A DNA stretch of 64,000 bases from Gymnogyps californianus (lineage: Eukaryota; Chordata; Aves; Accipitriformes; Cathartidae): NCBI RefSeq assembly GCF_018139145.2, contig NC_059500.1:18538101-18602100 (forward strand), given 5' to 3'. Shown here piece after piece: positions 43,094 through 55,858 of this stretch. The first letter of the stretch is position 1; each line of letters begins with the position of its first letter. The notes under the pieces were generated by a model, which did no database searches, was not told the origin of the DNA, and saw only the letters and a list, made by a program, of their open reading frames with translations. The translations under genes and the position numbers were made by a program.

Positions 43094-44808
43094 AAAGATT
43101 AAAAGATTAGTGCATTACATTGTATTCTTGTAGCTGTTGCATTTGCAGTAGGGTAGAGTGTAGGGAACTCTGGTGTACAGATTATTTCTGCCTTGTATCT
43201 CTGTCAAGTAAATGAATGAATAAACATGAGTGTGATCCATCAAAAAGGAAAGATCAATAAATCCTATATCTTGGGGAATCCAGTGCCAAATGAAAAAGAC
43301 TGGTATGAGACAGTGGTAATTAAAGACAGGGAAAGACTCAAAAGTACAAGCAGAGAAAGCAGTGCTAAGAACATATCAGGTAACAAACAATTGCCATATA
43401 CCAGAACACACAGTAAACAAAAATACAGAAGCAGCAAAAGGAACAGAGGGTACATCCTATGTTGATTCTGTCTCTGTGCCTGCACATAAGAACCTCAATA
43501 CTACGTTCTGGCTGTATCCACAGGGCATCGCCAGCTCCGTCTGCCTTGTCAGAGCCCCACTGTTCTTGCTAGCTCTTCTTCAGCATCAAACAGGTTGGTC
43601 CTGCCTGCGGGCAGTGAGTCATCTAACCGTATGGTTCGTTGCACTGCAAAACTCTGAAGCAGGGAAGCCACAGCCACCAGCTGGCATACTTTATCAGGGG
43701 CCATTAGCTATAAACAAGCACGTCTCCTTTCATGGCTTCTAAATTTAGTTTCTAAAAATTACTATTCCTTCTGCTCTTCATTTCAGGCTGGGTGCAGCTG
43801 AGCAATGTGGACTGTAGATTTTCTGGATCTAGGAACCTAGTTTCAAAGTGTTTCCTATATCTTGTCTGTTTTGTAAATCTAGCAATGGTCTATAGATATT
43901 GTAAATTACAATGATAATATGAACAAAATAAGAAAAAGTAACTCTCCAACTCACAGCTTAGAAGCAAAATATCCTGTTTTGTACTATTATGGTTCCCATT
44001 TTGTACTGCCTCTGAAAATTACTTTGAGGCCCTGATGTTTTCTTGCAGCTATTTGGAGTCATGTGAACTCTTTCCTGCATATCTGTGTTGCCAGCCAAAT
44101 CGTAATAAGGCTATGGATAACTGTTGTATGTAAAATATTCCCTACATCTAACTGGAAAGGTTTGTTTGTTGTAATTGACAGGATTTGGTCTCTGCAAACA
44201 AAATAGGACATGACCGAGTAAGTCTCTTGACCAAATGACACTAAGTCACATATATGTAGGAGTTATTTCCAACCTGCAGCTGGAAACATTTTGTTCATCT
44301 GTCACTCCTGCTGTAGGATGAACAGCCCATAGATGTGTGTCCTAGTTGCTCTGGGATGTCATTTCTCCTTCATCCTAAATAGCCTGAAATATCAATGTTG
44401 CCAATTTCCCATGTATTTTGTCTTTTTCTGACAGCAGGTAGAAATGAGAACACATAAAAGACAAGCTAAGGACAGTCACCGCATATTCCTAGGATTATTA
44501 ACTAATTTTTCCTGAGATATGCACTTCAGATGGTTATTTCTGGTATTTGGGAGGACAATTAGAGTAAGGCCCAAATCTCATTTTTTTCTACACTCTCTTG
44601 TACTTCAGGCTAATAATTGCTAGGAGGCAAATCTCATTATTTCTTAGCAACTCAAGTTCTGAGCTGCTCTTAAGCCCTTACAGGAGTCGCCCTGTTCACT
44701 ATAGTATGTTGTCAATTTTCTAATTCACCCTGGGCTTGTCCCACTCAGGTTCATCAAAGCAAAGGCTCTCCTAATGTCTATCAGATCACTCTAAGATGGC
44801 TTTATATC

Positions 44809-44980
44809 TACAGAAGATTACCTACACACTTATTTTAAAAAGATCTGAGTTAGTCAGAAAATAAGAGTTTCATTTTGGGGCATCTGGCTTGATAGCTACA
44901 GAAGGTTATCTACAAACTTCTTTTTTAAACCAAAATCAGTAAGAAAATAAGGGTTTCATTCTGGAGGCATCTGTTTGTTG
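44809..44980. repeat. 88-bp diverged tandem duplication
   Basis: Two head-to-tail copies start at 44809 and 44897. Both begin TACAGAAG, both contain GAAAATAAG followed by GTTTCATT, and both end with GGCATCTG. Copies differ at many positions, so the duplication is not recent. Confidence 0.8.
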
Positions 44981-47922
44981 AAAGTTAATGTCAACACATG
45001 AACAACAAAAATATACAGAATTTGATAAAGGAAGCTGGCATTTACTGACACAGTACTCACCCACCCTCTTATGCTGGCTTTGTAGCACATACCGGTGCTC
45101 TAATGGATAGCAGTTTAAAGCTAGCTCACAAATGCCTACATAAGCAGCAGTGTGTGCTGTCTGCAGTGTAAACGTACTCTGAGAAGCTTTTAAAATCCTG
45201 TAGATAGTTAAATTACAAGCTGCCTTGCAGTAAATCTAGACATTTTCCTATATGTTGGACTCCATAAGAGCCAGTAAACCAATATGGGCATCTCATTTAT
45301 GGCTAGAGGCTTAGATCTTAAGTTCAGCTGCATTTATTACTATGGTGCCTATGTCTGTTGCTGAGTTGTATTTCAGGATCTAATTACCCAACAGGTTCCT
45401 TCTACCTTTTTTTTTTTGAAATAGCACATATCAGAAGCTGCAATAGAACTTAATGGGTGGGGTTTTATTTGTGTATTTATCTTCTTGAACAATGCACAAT
45501 AACGTTTCTTTAGAAAAGAAATCACCAGCTCTTCAGTGGACCCATTTATCTTTCATTTCGTTGCTTTAATTCTCCAATAGTATTTGGCAGGATTCCTGGG
45601 TGAAAGTAAGAAACATAATTTTATTGTAGTAGCAGATGTTCTCCACTAAGAACTTTCATTCTTGCTTTGCTGGTTTCTTGACTGTCGGCTGGAATCTTTG
45701 ACCCAATTATTGCCTCTCTGTACTGCTAATGGAGCACTAAGTTACCTTATATAAATTAAAGATTCCCAGTTGACAACTGCCCTTGAATAGGTGAATTTGT
45801 ACATGCTATAAAGTAGACAAAGATGACACAACATCCCAGGCCAAATAATCTCCTCATTCCCTGTGTAATAGGAAGCTTTTGGGGTGGCTAGGGTGGGGAT
45901 AGCTGGCAGGACTATGGGGTGAGCCAGCAGCACCTAAGGAACATGCTAAATTCCAAGAACTGCTGGTCTAACGATGCTGGAGATGGATGACCGTCATGCA
46001 GGGAGCTTGAAGAGGCTACTCCAGCTGCTGCTTAATGTTGGCTGGGAATACCATAAATCGGCTTTTCTCCATGAAAGACAGTCAACTGAACCAGGCAAGC
46101 ATGAAGTAAAAAAAAATTTGGCCTGTTTAAGGGACACTGAGCCAGTCTGCTTACCCATGGTCAGTCAGAGTATCCACATCCAGTCTCATGCTGTCCACTG
46201 AAGTCCTTTGTGTCTTTGTTCAAACTTCTTTCTGCTCAAAGGCTTAGGTTCTCAGCCTGGAATACACCTAGTAACATTGCTGATGGATCTTAGGCCTGCA
46301 TGAAATATTGGATTAGAACTATAATCTGATAACACCATTAATAATTAGGCAGATCTGTAATTGCTAACTTCTGCATATTTCTATAAATATCCACATGTAC
46401 AGCTAGATGTCATTTACACTGACCTCAAGCTTTCTGGATGTGAGCCAGTGCCAGCCCAGATGCTGTATAGCTCCATGTACAGGTTCATAATCAGGGCATA
46501 TTTGCTCAAGCTAGGCACTCTGCTAGTTCAGCTACAAGCCTGACAAGCCTGAGCTGAGCATTTAGCTTGCAGAATGAGCAGAGAGCCTGAAACTGTTTGC
46601 ACCTGCTCTACAATGTTGCTGTTACAGAGGAAGAAGAGACGAAGAGAGTAGCATCACTGAAGATGCATTATTTAAGTGAAAAAATGGTCAACTAAGTTTT
46701 CTCTGTCATCAGTGGAATAAGAAGGAGGGAGATGGATGCCTCCAGAGCATGACCTTAATACTTTCATACTGTCTGTACTGCCATGTGGGTGCATATTATA
46801 CTGTCTCTCATCATTCCGATGAGAGAACCGGTAGACTCCACTGTGGTCCCTTTCTTGCTTGTGCACCTGGCTTCCTTCCCTTGGAAACCAGGATGTTTGA
46901 GGGGAAACTCCAGCGTTCACTACAGTGGACCAGCCAAGGCTACACCGAGACCTCAGTATGAGATATACTTCCAGAGTCTACAGGCTAGCCTCACCCAGAG
47001 AAACTCAGTTTTTAAGTCTGGAGCCAGGTCAGAATTTTGCAGCAGGGATAAATTCAAGTCAAGTAGAACTAGGGGATAAATTGAAGTCTCTTTCGGATCA
47101 GTGCCTTACTCACTGGGCTCTAGAGAGGGAGTGAGTCCATCTGTCATTAGATATGACCATATACTATTTGTAGGTAAATGCAAGCTCAGTTTGTTCTTAC
47201 TGATAGCTCTGACACAGGAGCCATATATCCATGGTAAATGTAGCGCTGAGTTTGGATTAGAGGGTCTTGCTTCTGAGGTGGAAAAGATTCATGTTGAGCT
47301 GAGATCCTAAGCTAAGAAAGATCACTGAGGATACCTGTCAAGTGGGAACAAAATGATGTCTACTGGGAACTGTTTTTGTGCTCTGTAAATGATTGGGTGC
47401 TCTGGCTCTCCCAAGACCACAGTTGAAAAGTGATGGCTTGAATCGTAAACAGTTACTTCAATGCCCTGGCATTATGTGTGTTCAAAAGTTTCTTTGCTGC
47501 AGTTGCTCTTGTGAGGAATGAAAACAAACTTTGAATTCTTGAATATTCCTGCAAAGTTGAATTGTCATCTTCCAGACACCTCCAGCAGTTGTCTGAGCAT
47601 TGCAAGCAGCTGGAGACTAAGGACACATAAGGTTAGTTTTAAATTATTTAAGAATTAGGTTCTACAAAAGTAGCATACCTAATTGGTAAGACAAAGTCAC
47701 CTTTAGCAGGAGTAAGCTGAATTTGTGCTATAGAGCAATATCAGAAATTGGTAATGTCTGTCCTTCAGGGTAAATATTCAGGACTTACTTGTTATACAGT
47801 GTCTTGGTGGTGAGATACTGGTGAACAAAGTATTTCCTGAGGCAAACCTGATAAAAGGAACTAAACATTATTCTTAATTCGTCTAAGGGCATCTGCTCAA
47901 TTACCCAGCTACAGTTTATATC

Positions 47923-48513
47923 TGTCGTGGTTTAACCCCAGCCAGCAACTAAGCACCATGCAGCTGCTTCCCCTCCCCCCTCCCAGTGGGGTGGGAAGGA
48001 GGAAAGGAAAAAAAGTAAAACTCGTGGGTTGAGATAAGAACAATTTAATAACTAAAGTAAAAATAAAAATACACTACTAACTAATAATAATAATAATAGT
48101 AATGAAAAAGAATACAACAACAACAACAACAAAGAAATAACGCCCAAGAAAAGACAAGTGATGCACAATGCAGTTGCTCACCACCCACTGACTGATGCCC
48201 CAGCAGCGATCTGCGCCTCCTGGCCAACTCCCCCGTTTATATCCTGAGCATGATGTTCCATGGTATGAGTATAGAATATCCCTTTGGCTAGTTCAGGTCA
48301 GCTGCCCCGGCTGTGCTCCCTCCCAGCTCCTTGCACACCTGCTTGCTGGCAGAGCATGGGAAACTGAAAAGTCCTTGGCTTAAGATAAGCGCTACTTAGC
48401 AACAACTAAAACATCAGCGTGTTATCAACATCATTCTCACACTAAATCCAAAACGCAGCACTGTACCAGCTACTAAGAAGAGAGTTAACTCTGTCCCAGC
48501 CAAAACCAGGACA
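47923..48513 (-). mobile_element. Type-A ERVL-like solo LTR with perfect TSD, minus strand
   Basis: A 591-bp LTR in reverse orientation with TG and CA ends. It is flanked by a perfect 5-bp duplication, ATATC (47918-47922 and 48514-48518). The TATA region survives (TTTATAT at 48236-48242 on the plus strand). The half-CRE has become CATCA on the minus strand (TGATG at 48251-48255), a CpG-decay change. A plus-strand AAC triplet run lies at about 48115-48132. No proviral interior is present. Confidence 0.95.
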
Positions 48514-48804
48514 ATATCTCGTTCTTTTAGAAATTTTTACAAGACCTAAAAGTGAGGGTTTCAATGGGAGCATTTCTTAGTTCTTTCATTAAATATACAA
48601 AATTACAGGTCTAATCTTATTACCATTCCTTCATGTCACATAACTAAATTATCAAACATGCAATACTTTTTTATGACAGTTATAAACAACAGGAATTTTG
48701 GAATTTTTAGCTACATGTGTTGAAATAAAGGTCTAAAGGTCAAAATAAAAAAGAATAAATTTGTGGGTCTCTAGCAGAGAACCCAACTTTTTTGCTAAGA
48801 TGTA
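48514..48804. other. Short AT-rich spacer between LTR and CR1
   Basis: About 290 bp with no recognised feature. Confidence 0.6.
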
Positions 48805-49227
48805 AGGAAGGTTGTGAGGTATTGCAAGCAGGTCAAGGGAGATGATCCTTCCCCTCTGCTAAGCACTGGTAAGGCCACATCTGGAATACTGTGCCTAGTT
48901 CTGGGGTCCCCGGTACAAAAGAGAGGTGGACATACTGGAGAGAGTTCAGCAAAGGGCTGCTAAAGGACTGGAGCATCTCGCAATGAGGAAAGGCTGAGAC
49001 AGGTGGGACTGTTCAGCCTGGAGAAGAAAAGGCTCAGGGGGATCCTACCAGTGTGGATAAATACCTGATGGGAAGGAATGAAGAGGATGGAGCCAGACTC
49101 TTCTCAGCAGTGCCCACTGAAAGGCCAAGAGGTAAAGGACAGAAATTAAAGCACATGAGATTCCTTTTGAACACAAGAAAACACTTTTTTACTGTGAGAT
49201 TGTCAAGCATTGTAACAAGTTGCTCAG
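48805..49227 (+). mobile_element. CR1 LINE 3' portion, first half (split by LTR)
   Basis: Plus-strand CR1 sequence covering the end of ORF2. It is recognisable from stretches such as TACTGGAGAGAGTTCAGC and TGTTCAGCCTGGAGAAGA, and from a translated piece near 49060-49210 reading DGARLFSAVPTERPRGKG, the C-terminal region of the CR1 reverse transcriptase ORF. The left border is gradual (about 48802-48812), as for a 5'-truncated LINE. It is interrupted at 49228 by a type-C LTR and resumes at 49828. The frame carries indels, so it is inactive. Confidence 0.93.
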
Positions 49228-49827
49228 TGTTGTGGTTTAACCCTGGCCAGCAGCTAAGCCCGACACAACCGCTTGCCTACTCCCCCAAGTGGGGTGGGGA
49301 AGAGAATCAAAAGGGTAAAAGTGAGAAAACTCATGGATTAAGATAAAGACAGTTTAATAAGTAAAGCAAAAGCTGCACATGCTAGCAAAGCCAAACAATT
49401 AATTCATTCACTACTTCCCATCAGCAGGCAGGTGTTCAACCATCTCCAGGAAAGCAGAGCTTTATCATGCGTAACGGTTACTTGGGAAGACAAACACCAT
49501 AACTCCAAATGTCCTCCCTTTCCTCCTTCTTTCCCCCTTAGCTTTATATGCTGAGCACAACGTCATATGGTATGGGATATCCCTCTGGTCAGCTGGGGTC
49601 AGCTGTCCCAGCTGTGAACCCTCCCAGCTTCTTTTGCACCCCCAGCCTACTCACTGGTAGGGCAGCATGAGAAACAGAAAAGGCCCTGATGCTGTGTAAG
49701 CACTGCTCAGCAATAGCTAAAACATCCCTGTGTTATCATCAACACTGTTTTTGTCACAAATCCAAAACATGGAACCATACGAGCCACTATGAAGAAAATT
49801 AACTCTATTCCAGCCAAAATCAGCACA
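49228..49827 (-). mobile_element. Type-C ERVL-like solo LTR nested in CR1, perfect TSD
   Basis: A 600-bp LTR in reverse orientation. On the minus strand it begins TGTGCTGATTTTGGCTGG and ends TTAAACCACAACA. The CR1 pentamer CTCAG is duplicated on both sides (49223-49227 and 49828-49832), and removing the LTR and one copy restores the CR1 sequence. Type C is related to type A at both ends but differs through the middle. The plus strand shows a TTTATAT TATA region (49543-49549) and ACGTCA (49560-49565), so the CRE/TATA pair is retained. No internal ERV sequence is present. Confidence 0.96.
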
Positions 49828-49987
49828 CTCAGAGAGGTTGTGGAGTCTCCATCCTTGGAAATACTCAAAACCTGACTGCATATGGTCCTGGAGAACCTGC
49901 TCTGGCTGACCCTCCTTGAGCAGGGTGGCTGGACTAGATGGTATCCAGAGTTCCCTTCCAACCTAAAAAATTCTGTGATTCTGTGAT
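49828..49987 (+). mobile_element. CR1 LINE 3' end with octamer tail (second half)
   Basis: Continuation of the CR1 at 48805-49227 after the LTR. It runs through the 3' UTR to the canonical terminal octamers ATTCTGTGATTCTGTGAT (49970-49987). Birds' CR1 elements end in this short repeat and lack a poly(A) tail. Confidence 0.96.
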
Positions 49988-52712
49988 AGCTAAAGTCTTT
50001 GCATACAACAAAATATTAATGAGCACTTTGGTGTAGCAGTGGAATTTTTATTTTTTTTCAGTATCTGGGTTAACTGGAAAAAGGTACCAGAGGAATAGTT
50101 TGTTTGGAAGTAACAATGACAAGTTAAGAGAGAGAAAGTTCACAGAATGTTGAAAGTGCTGGATGATGGAATTCTGAACTTTGAGATTACATTTTTTCTT
50201 ATTATTTATTGAACAAACAGAAAGAAAAATAATGTATCACTTAATGAAAATAACAGATGGTAAAAAGACAAACTGTTGGTACTGCTGCATAACTATTGGT
50301 TCAAAAAAAACCCAAAACCAAAACCCAAAACCAAACTTTAACAGCCAAGAAGTAGTTTTGATTATTTCAAATCTATTCTCGTGTTTATCAGGCTTGTCAA
50401 ATCTATGTGGAAAAATCTATATGGAAAAAAAGTATTTGAACGGGTAGTGTTTGAACATCCACGACATAAAATACTGGTATTGTCTTGGAATAGGCCAAGC
50501 AAAGTGTAAGGAATGCAGATTCAGCTATTCTCTCTGTCACAGGAGATCTGAAGTCAACTCTGTCTCCTTCTGATATAATGGTCTGAGCACTAGGCTATAA
50601 GAGGTTTAGTATATTTTTCAAAATATTTATGTTTATGTTGTCTTCATTATGAGGTGCAGAGTTGCGATCGCTTGAGTAAACGGTGCAGATCAGTTTGCAT
50701 CTGTATATACTGTCTGTGGAGAATAGAATCAGAATGAATTGTCCGTGTTCCACAACCACATAAAAAAGGGGGAATGAATGATTTGATCCATACTAAAACC
50801 CAGGAACAAACTAAGATATATACAGTGTTAACTATTGTAAGACTGTGGAACACTAAATGAAGCAATCTGACATATACACCCCTGTGGAGTCTGTTCTGCT
50901 GATGTTTTTCTGTTTTGTACCAATATGCAGCCAATTCATAAGGACCAGACAGAAGGCAGACCCAACTGCTACCTACAGAGTCATTCTCCATGTCCTGATA
51001 ATTAAATATTTTATATAAATCAGAATGATACCACTTTCAAATATCCTATGGACCAGTGGATTAAGATTCCTGTTTGAAGTTGTAGACATCTGTTAAGATT
51101 TAAATATGTAATCAAATAGAGTTACATGCTTGTCTCTTATCTTTACAGATCTCAGGGTACTTCTGAAGAATTTTCCAAGTACTGCTGAGTGCTCCAAGTC
51201 CTTCAGAAGAAGGAATTCCACTGTTACCAGCACCTCACTCATTTACTTCTTGAGCTATGCTATCAAGCGTTCCCGACTGGGATCAGCATATAAGAGCCTT
51301 ACTTTAGGAATTTTCTTACTAGTAGCTAACAGCGACTTTGTGAAATGAAGTGCTTTTTTTTGTTCTGAACAGTAAGAACAAAAACAAGTGCAAGTGAAAA
51401 ATGTAAAACCAGCATGCTCATACTGAGCTGTATTAAAGCCCTCTTACCTAGGCCACTGTAAATAGCTTCCTTAAACACCTATATGTGTATTTGTGTCAGA
51501 TGAGTTTTCATTAACAGTGCCTTAGGAAATACCTCTTCTCTTGGAAGGGATAATCTTGTTGCATTTGCTTGAATTCCCTTAGCACTTTACTAGCTACTCC
51601 CTCTCCTCCCCTCACCCCATGAGTCTTCATGGTATCTTGACAGACTTCTGAAGTATTAATGAGGACTAAGTAAAAATATTTTGGCTTATTTTCTTCTGTT
51701 CTTGCTTATATTTCCCCTTCTTGTCAAATTTAAATTAAAAAGTATGTATTGATATAGTAAGCATCACAGCTGTCCAATCAGCATAAAATATTCAGAGCAA
51801 TTTCATATCTGTCATAACCATTTGATACTTGACAGTTATGGAAATCAAAGACATCTTCAGGGAATGGTTTAACAAACTGCTCAGTGATCCAGTGATCAAA
51901 CAATTTTCTGGTTTTGATGAACCCATAATGTGATCTAAGATGATGAAACATGTATTTGAGAAGTTCCTTGCTCTAATTTCTGTTGTAGGTTAGCTTAGAG
52001 TTTGGAATTTGACCTTAAATCTGCCATTCGTAAGTTTTTTTTTCATGATTTAAAAACTGTAGAGAATGTGACTTGAAGTATATGTAAGTTTGTGAAGTAT
52101 TTAGAGTTTTTTTCCAGAATTTTGGGTTAATAATTTTAACATACAGTCTCCGTTAATGAGAACTTATGTTCTGAGCTGTAATAAATTTGCTTCCTATCAA
52201 CTGACATTGAAAAATTAAGTTTTCTAAAAACAAAATTTTTGGAAACATATCCCACACCATTAGCATGCCTTGCCTAGGTTAGCCTAGGCCAGCTGTCACT
52301 TTAAAATAGTAGTTGCTGAAGTTTTGGGGTAAGGTGGAGGGCAAGTGATGTCTTCTTTTGATCACTTAATCTTCATCAACAGGTCCATATGTGGCAGCAA
52401 GAGTAAGACTTACTTATTGTGAGGGATAGTTTGTTTATTGAGTGTATGGTGACAGCAGATTCATTCTTTTTCTTCCCTGGGGAGCCAGATTCGAACCAAC
52501 AGCAGGTCTTCCTCCTGCATGGCCTTTTCCCTCTCTGCTTCTGTATATCTGTTTGAAGACAACAAATTTGGATGCAAAATACTTGGGTTGTTTGTAAGTC
52601 TTTAAAGCATTGAGATGTTGCAAGTCGTGTTTTACTCCTGCTGATATTACTACTTACACATATTGGGACACATTTTCTACTTCCAAGAGCTAAATCAATA
52701 TTACCTGTCCTG
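49988..52712. other. AT-rich non-coding DNA
   Basis: No recognised gene. It has a short AAAACCC-type run at 50303-50336. On the minus strand near 52490 a GGTTCGAATC sequence resembles a tRNA T-arm, but the rest of a tRNA cannot be folded around it. Confidence 0.55.
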
Positions 52713-53857
52713 TGTGGTGGGTTGACCCTGGCTGGATACCAGGTGCCCACCAAAGCTGCCCTATCACTCCCCTCCTCAAATGGACAGGGGAGAGAAAATA
52801 AAATGAAAGGCTCGTGGGTCGAGATAAGGACAGGGAGATCACTCAGCAGTTACCGTCAAGGGCAAAACAGACTTGACTTGGGGAAAATTAATTTAAATTA
52901 TTACTAGTCAAATCAGAGTAGGATAATGAGAAATAAAACCAAATCTTAAAAACACCTTCCCACCACCCCTCCCTTCTTCCCAGGCTTAACTTTACTCCCG
53001 AACTTTTGACCTCCCCACCCCCGAGTGGTGCAGGGGGATGGGGAATGGGGGTTGTGGTCAGTTCATCACACGTTTCTGCTGCTCCTTCCTCCTCAGGGGG
53101 AGGACTCCTCACACTCTTCCCCTGCTCCAGCATGGGGTCCCTCCCATGGGAGACAGTCCTCCACAAACTTCTCCAATGTGAGTCCTTCCCACGGGCTGCA
53201 GTTCTTCACAAACTGCTCCAGCGTGGGTCCCATCCACGGGGTGCAGTCCTTCAGGAACAGACTGCTCCAGCATGGGTCCTCCACGGGGTCACAAGTCCTG
53301 CCAGCAAACCTGCTCCAGCCTGGGCTCCTCGCTCCATGGGGCCACAGGTCCTGCCAGGAGCCTGCTCCAGCGTGGGCTTCCCATGGGGTCATAGCCTCCT
53401 TCGGGCATCCACCTGCTCCGGCGTGGGGTCCTCCACGGGCTGCAGGTGGATATCTGCTCCACCGTGGACCTCCATGGGCTGCAGGGGGACAGCCTGCCTC
53501 ACCATGGTCTTCACCACAGGCCACAAGGAATCTCTGCTTCGGTGCCTGGAGCACCTCCTCCCCCTCCTTCTTCACTGACCTTGGTGTCTGCAGGGATGTT
53601 TCTCTCACATCTTCTCACTCCTCTGTCTCGCTGCAACTGCTACTCCCCTGTAACTTCTTTTCCTTTTCTTAAATATGTTATCCCAGAGGCGCTACCACTG
53701 TCGCTGATGGGCTCGGTCTTGGCCAGTGGCGGGTCCATCTTGGAGCCGGCTGGCATTGGCTTTATCGGACATAGGGGAAGCTTCTAGCAGCTTCTCACAG
53801 AAGCCACCCCTGTAGCCCCATCCCGCTACCAAAACCTTGCCACGCAAACCCAATACA
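52713..53857 (-). mobile_element. Type-B ERVL-like solo LTR with perfect TSD, minus strand
   Basis: A 1145-bp LTR. On the minus strand it begins TGTATTGGGTTTGCG and ends CAACCCACCACA. A perfect 5-bp duplication, TCCTG, flanks it (52708-52712 and 53858-53862), which fixes the ends of the family. It contains the GC-rich minisatellite at 53120-53480. Frames crossing the minisatellite (for example 190 and 215 codons on the plus strand and 171 on the minus strand) are repeat artefacts. There is no proviral interior, so this is a solo LTR. Confidence 0.96.
53120..53480. repeat. Internal minisatellite of the type-B LTR (copy 3)
   Basis: Eight or so degenerate 45-60 bp units sharing a CTGCTCCAGC core and GGGTC(C) plus CACGGGG-like segments, co-linear with those at 39350-39700. 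Confidence 0.8.
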
Positions 53858-55858
53858 TCCTGACTGCAAAAGGAGCTCTAAGTCACTAACTACATTTATT
53901 CCACACATGCATATAGTATGAACAATGGATATGCTTCTTAGGTGTCTGTGGGCCACTTCTGGCATCATTCAGTTATACACCACAAATTTCCTAAAGTGCG
54001 TGGGAGCCTCTCTTCTTACGTAATTTGGGATGCTTTTATAATACAGCTTTTAACATACAGAGTCTTTATTAGATCAAATATGATATAAAGATAACTATAA
54101 TATCCCTTTTTTAATGCAGGAAAAGTTGTTGCTACATTTACAATAGAAATTTAACTTCTTTATGAAGAATGATGTCAGAAAGTTCATGACATCAATTACT
54201 ATTCAGGCAGCACCTGTTAAGTAGCAAAGCTTCACTAGACTTTTTTTGGCTATCTGGAGTGACTAAATATTTTATCAAATCAGTTTCTTATGTTTATCTT
54301 AAATTTTCTTTGTTATCCTGTTATCATATCCAAATCTGAGAGACAGTTCACTATGTGCACAAGCAGTGATACCAAGATGATTATTCTAGCTTATGTACAT
54401 TTTCTAGGGTGTCGCTATACTTAGTAGTTTAATTCTTTAATGATTTCTCTAACTTCTTGAATGCTAAAACTTCTACAAAATTAAAGTGTCTATGCAGTTG
54501 TTGATAGCTAGATACTGCAGACTGACAAGCCCATGTAAACCTTGGTGTTATGGATCTTGCTTATGTCCCTGTGTTTTATTTCAAAGTTTTCATGTCTCTT
54601 TTCTTTGTTTGAAGTCCTTGAATGACTGTTTTTATTGCTGTATTTTGAAACTTTTGTCCTGTCTCACTAAAAACAGCAAATGTACTCTAGTTTGGGCCTA
54701 GTTCAATCTACAAATAATAAATTATAGGCCTACAGCCCTTCTTGGGAAAAAGGCATAAGGAGTTTCTTGGAGCTTTTACTTAGGAAAAGAGGAGAGCTGT
54801 GTTTTGTATCCTATCTTATATACTGACCAGGCAGTTAGATGTCCTCCTCTAGAAAGGACATGAAAGTTTTTTCTTTACTGCAACTCAGTAAAGTAAAATG
54901 CCAACCTCATTTGCATCACAGTTACCTATAAGTAACAAGGATGGGACTTGAAAATGCCTGGGGAAACATTAACAACATTTTCAACATGCCAGAACAATAA
55001 AGGCATTAACCACAAGACACCACTATCTGTCAAATTAATTCTACATGCTGAAATCTTGAAATGTACTTCAATCTGCCATTCATTAAATTAAAATAAGATT
55101 TCTTTTTACTTGTCTCCTTTCTAAGCAAAAAGGTTCAGTCTTCAACTTATTTTTGTGGCATCTTTTCTATATCGTGCTTTTTTTTCATGTTGCCTCCTGA
55201 TCTTTTAATATCCTTTTTGAGAAAGTGTCTAGTGTTAGGCACTGAAGAAAAATGAGGTATTTACACCATTTCTTACGAATCTATCTAATAACCTCAGTGC
55301 AAAATGTGAAATACCGTGCAGATGTAATGTAGTATTTCCTAGATGTGAAGCTGTGAGAATAATAAAATATGAATGACGTAGCCATTTAAATAATTTGGGA
55401 GAGCTAAACTTAGCATTAATACTAAACAAATTTTAATAATTTATTTGAAAGTGTGCACTACAAAAATAGTTACTTCCAAAACTGAAGGGTGCCAGCAGCC
55501 TGAAAATAAGGAATTCCAGTGGAACTATTTTCTCCCTAAGTGAAACATGTATCAGTAATTTGTCAAAGTTGGGTCACTGGAAAAGACAACAAATTTACTT
55601 TTTTTTCCTCTAGGGAGCTAATCTGGCATTGAAAGACATTTTGACAAAGCATGGAAATAATACTGAGATAAATCTAAAAGGAGAGATGACAAATATTTTT
55701 TCAGTGCAGAAGTGCCTGGAATTTCAGCTCACATCTTTTGTCAGTGTGAGCAGCAAAACTCATTTACCTTATAGAAAATTTAGGCTTTCCTATCCACCAA
55801 TTTCCATAGCTTTATTTCTTCTATTATATCATCAGTTTGCTTTTTACTTCTTAATTAC
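53858..55858. other. AT-rich non-coding DNA
   Basis: No recognised gene, RNA or repeat. Open frames are short (71 codons or fewer away from the LTRs). Confidence 0.6.

Larger units (their letters stand above)
40076..47922. other. AT-rich non-coding DNA
   Basis: Mostly unique-looking sequence. It contains a CR1 scrap (about 43000-43093) and an 88-bp tandem duplication (44809-44980). Open frames reach 126 codons (43362-43742, +) without recognisable domains. Confidence 0.55.

Noticed and set aside
52450..52530. Possible tRNA on the minus strand (GGTTCGAATC T-loop-like, and a GCAGG/CCTGC hairpin with a 7-base loop)
   Set aside because: The T-stem needs several wobble pairs, position 33 of the putative anticodon loop is not U, and no matching acceptor or D arm can be formed.
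53006..53672. Overlapping frames of 190 and 215 codons (+) and 171 codons (-)
   Set aside because: Same explanation: all cover the minisatellite of the type-B LTR at 52713-53857.
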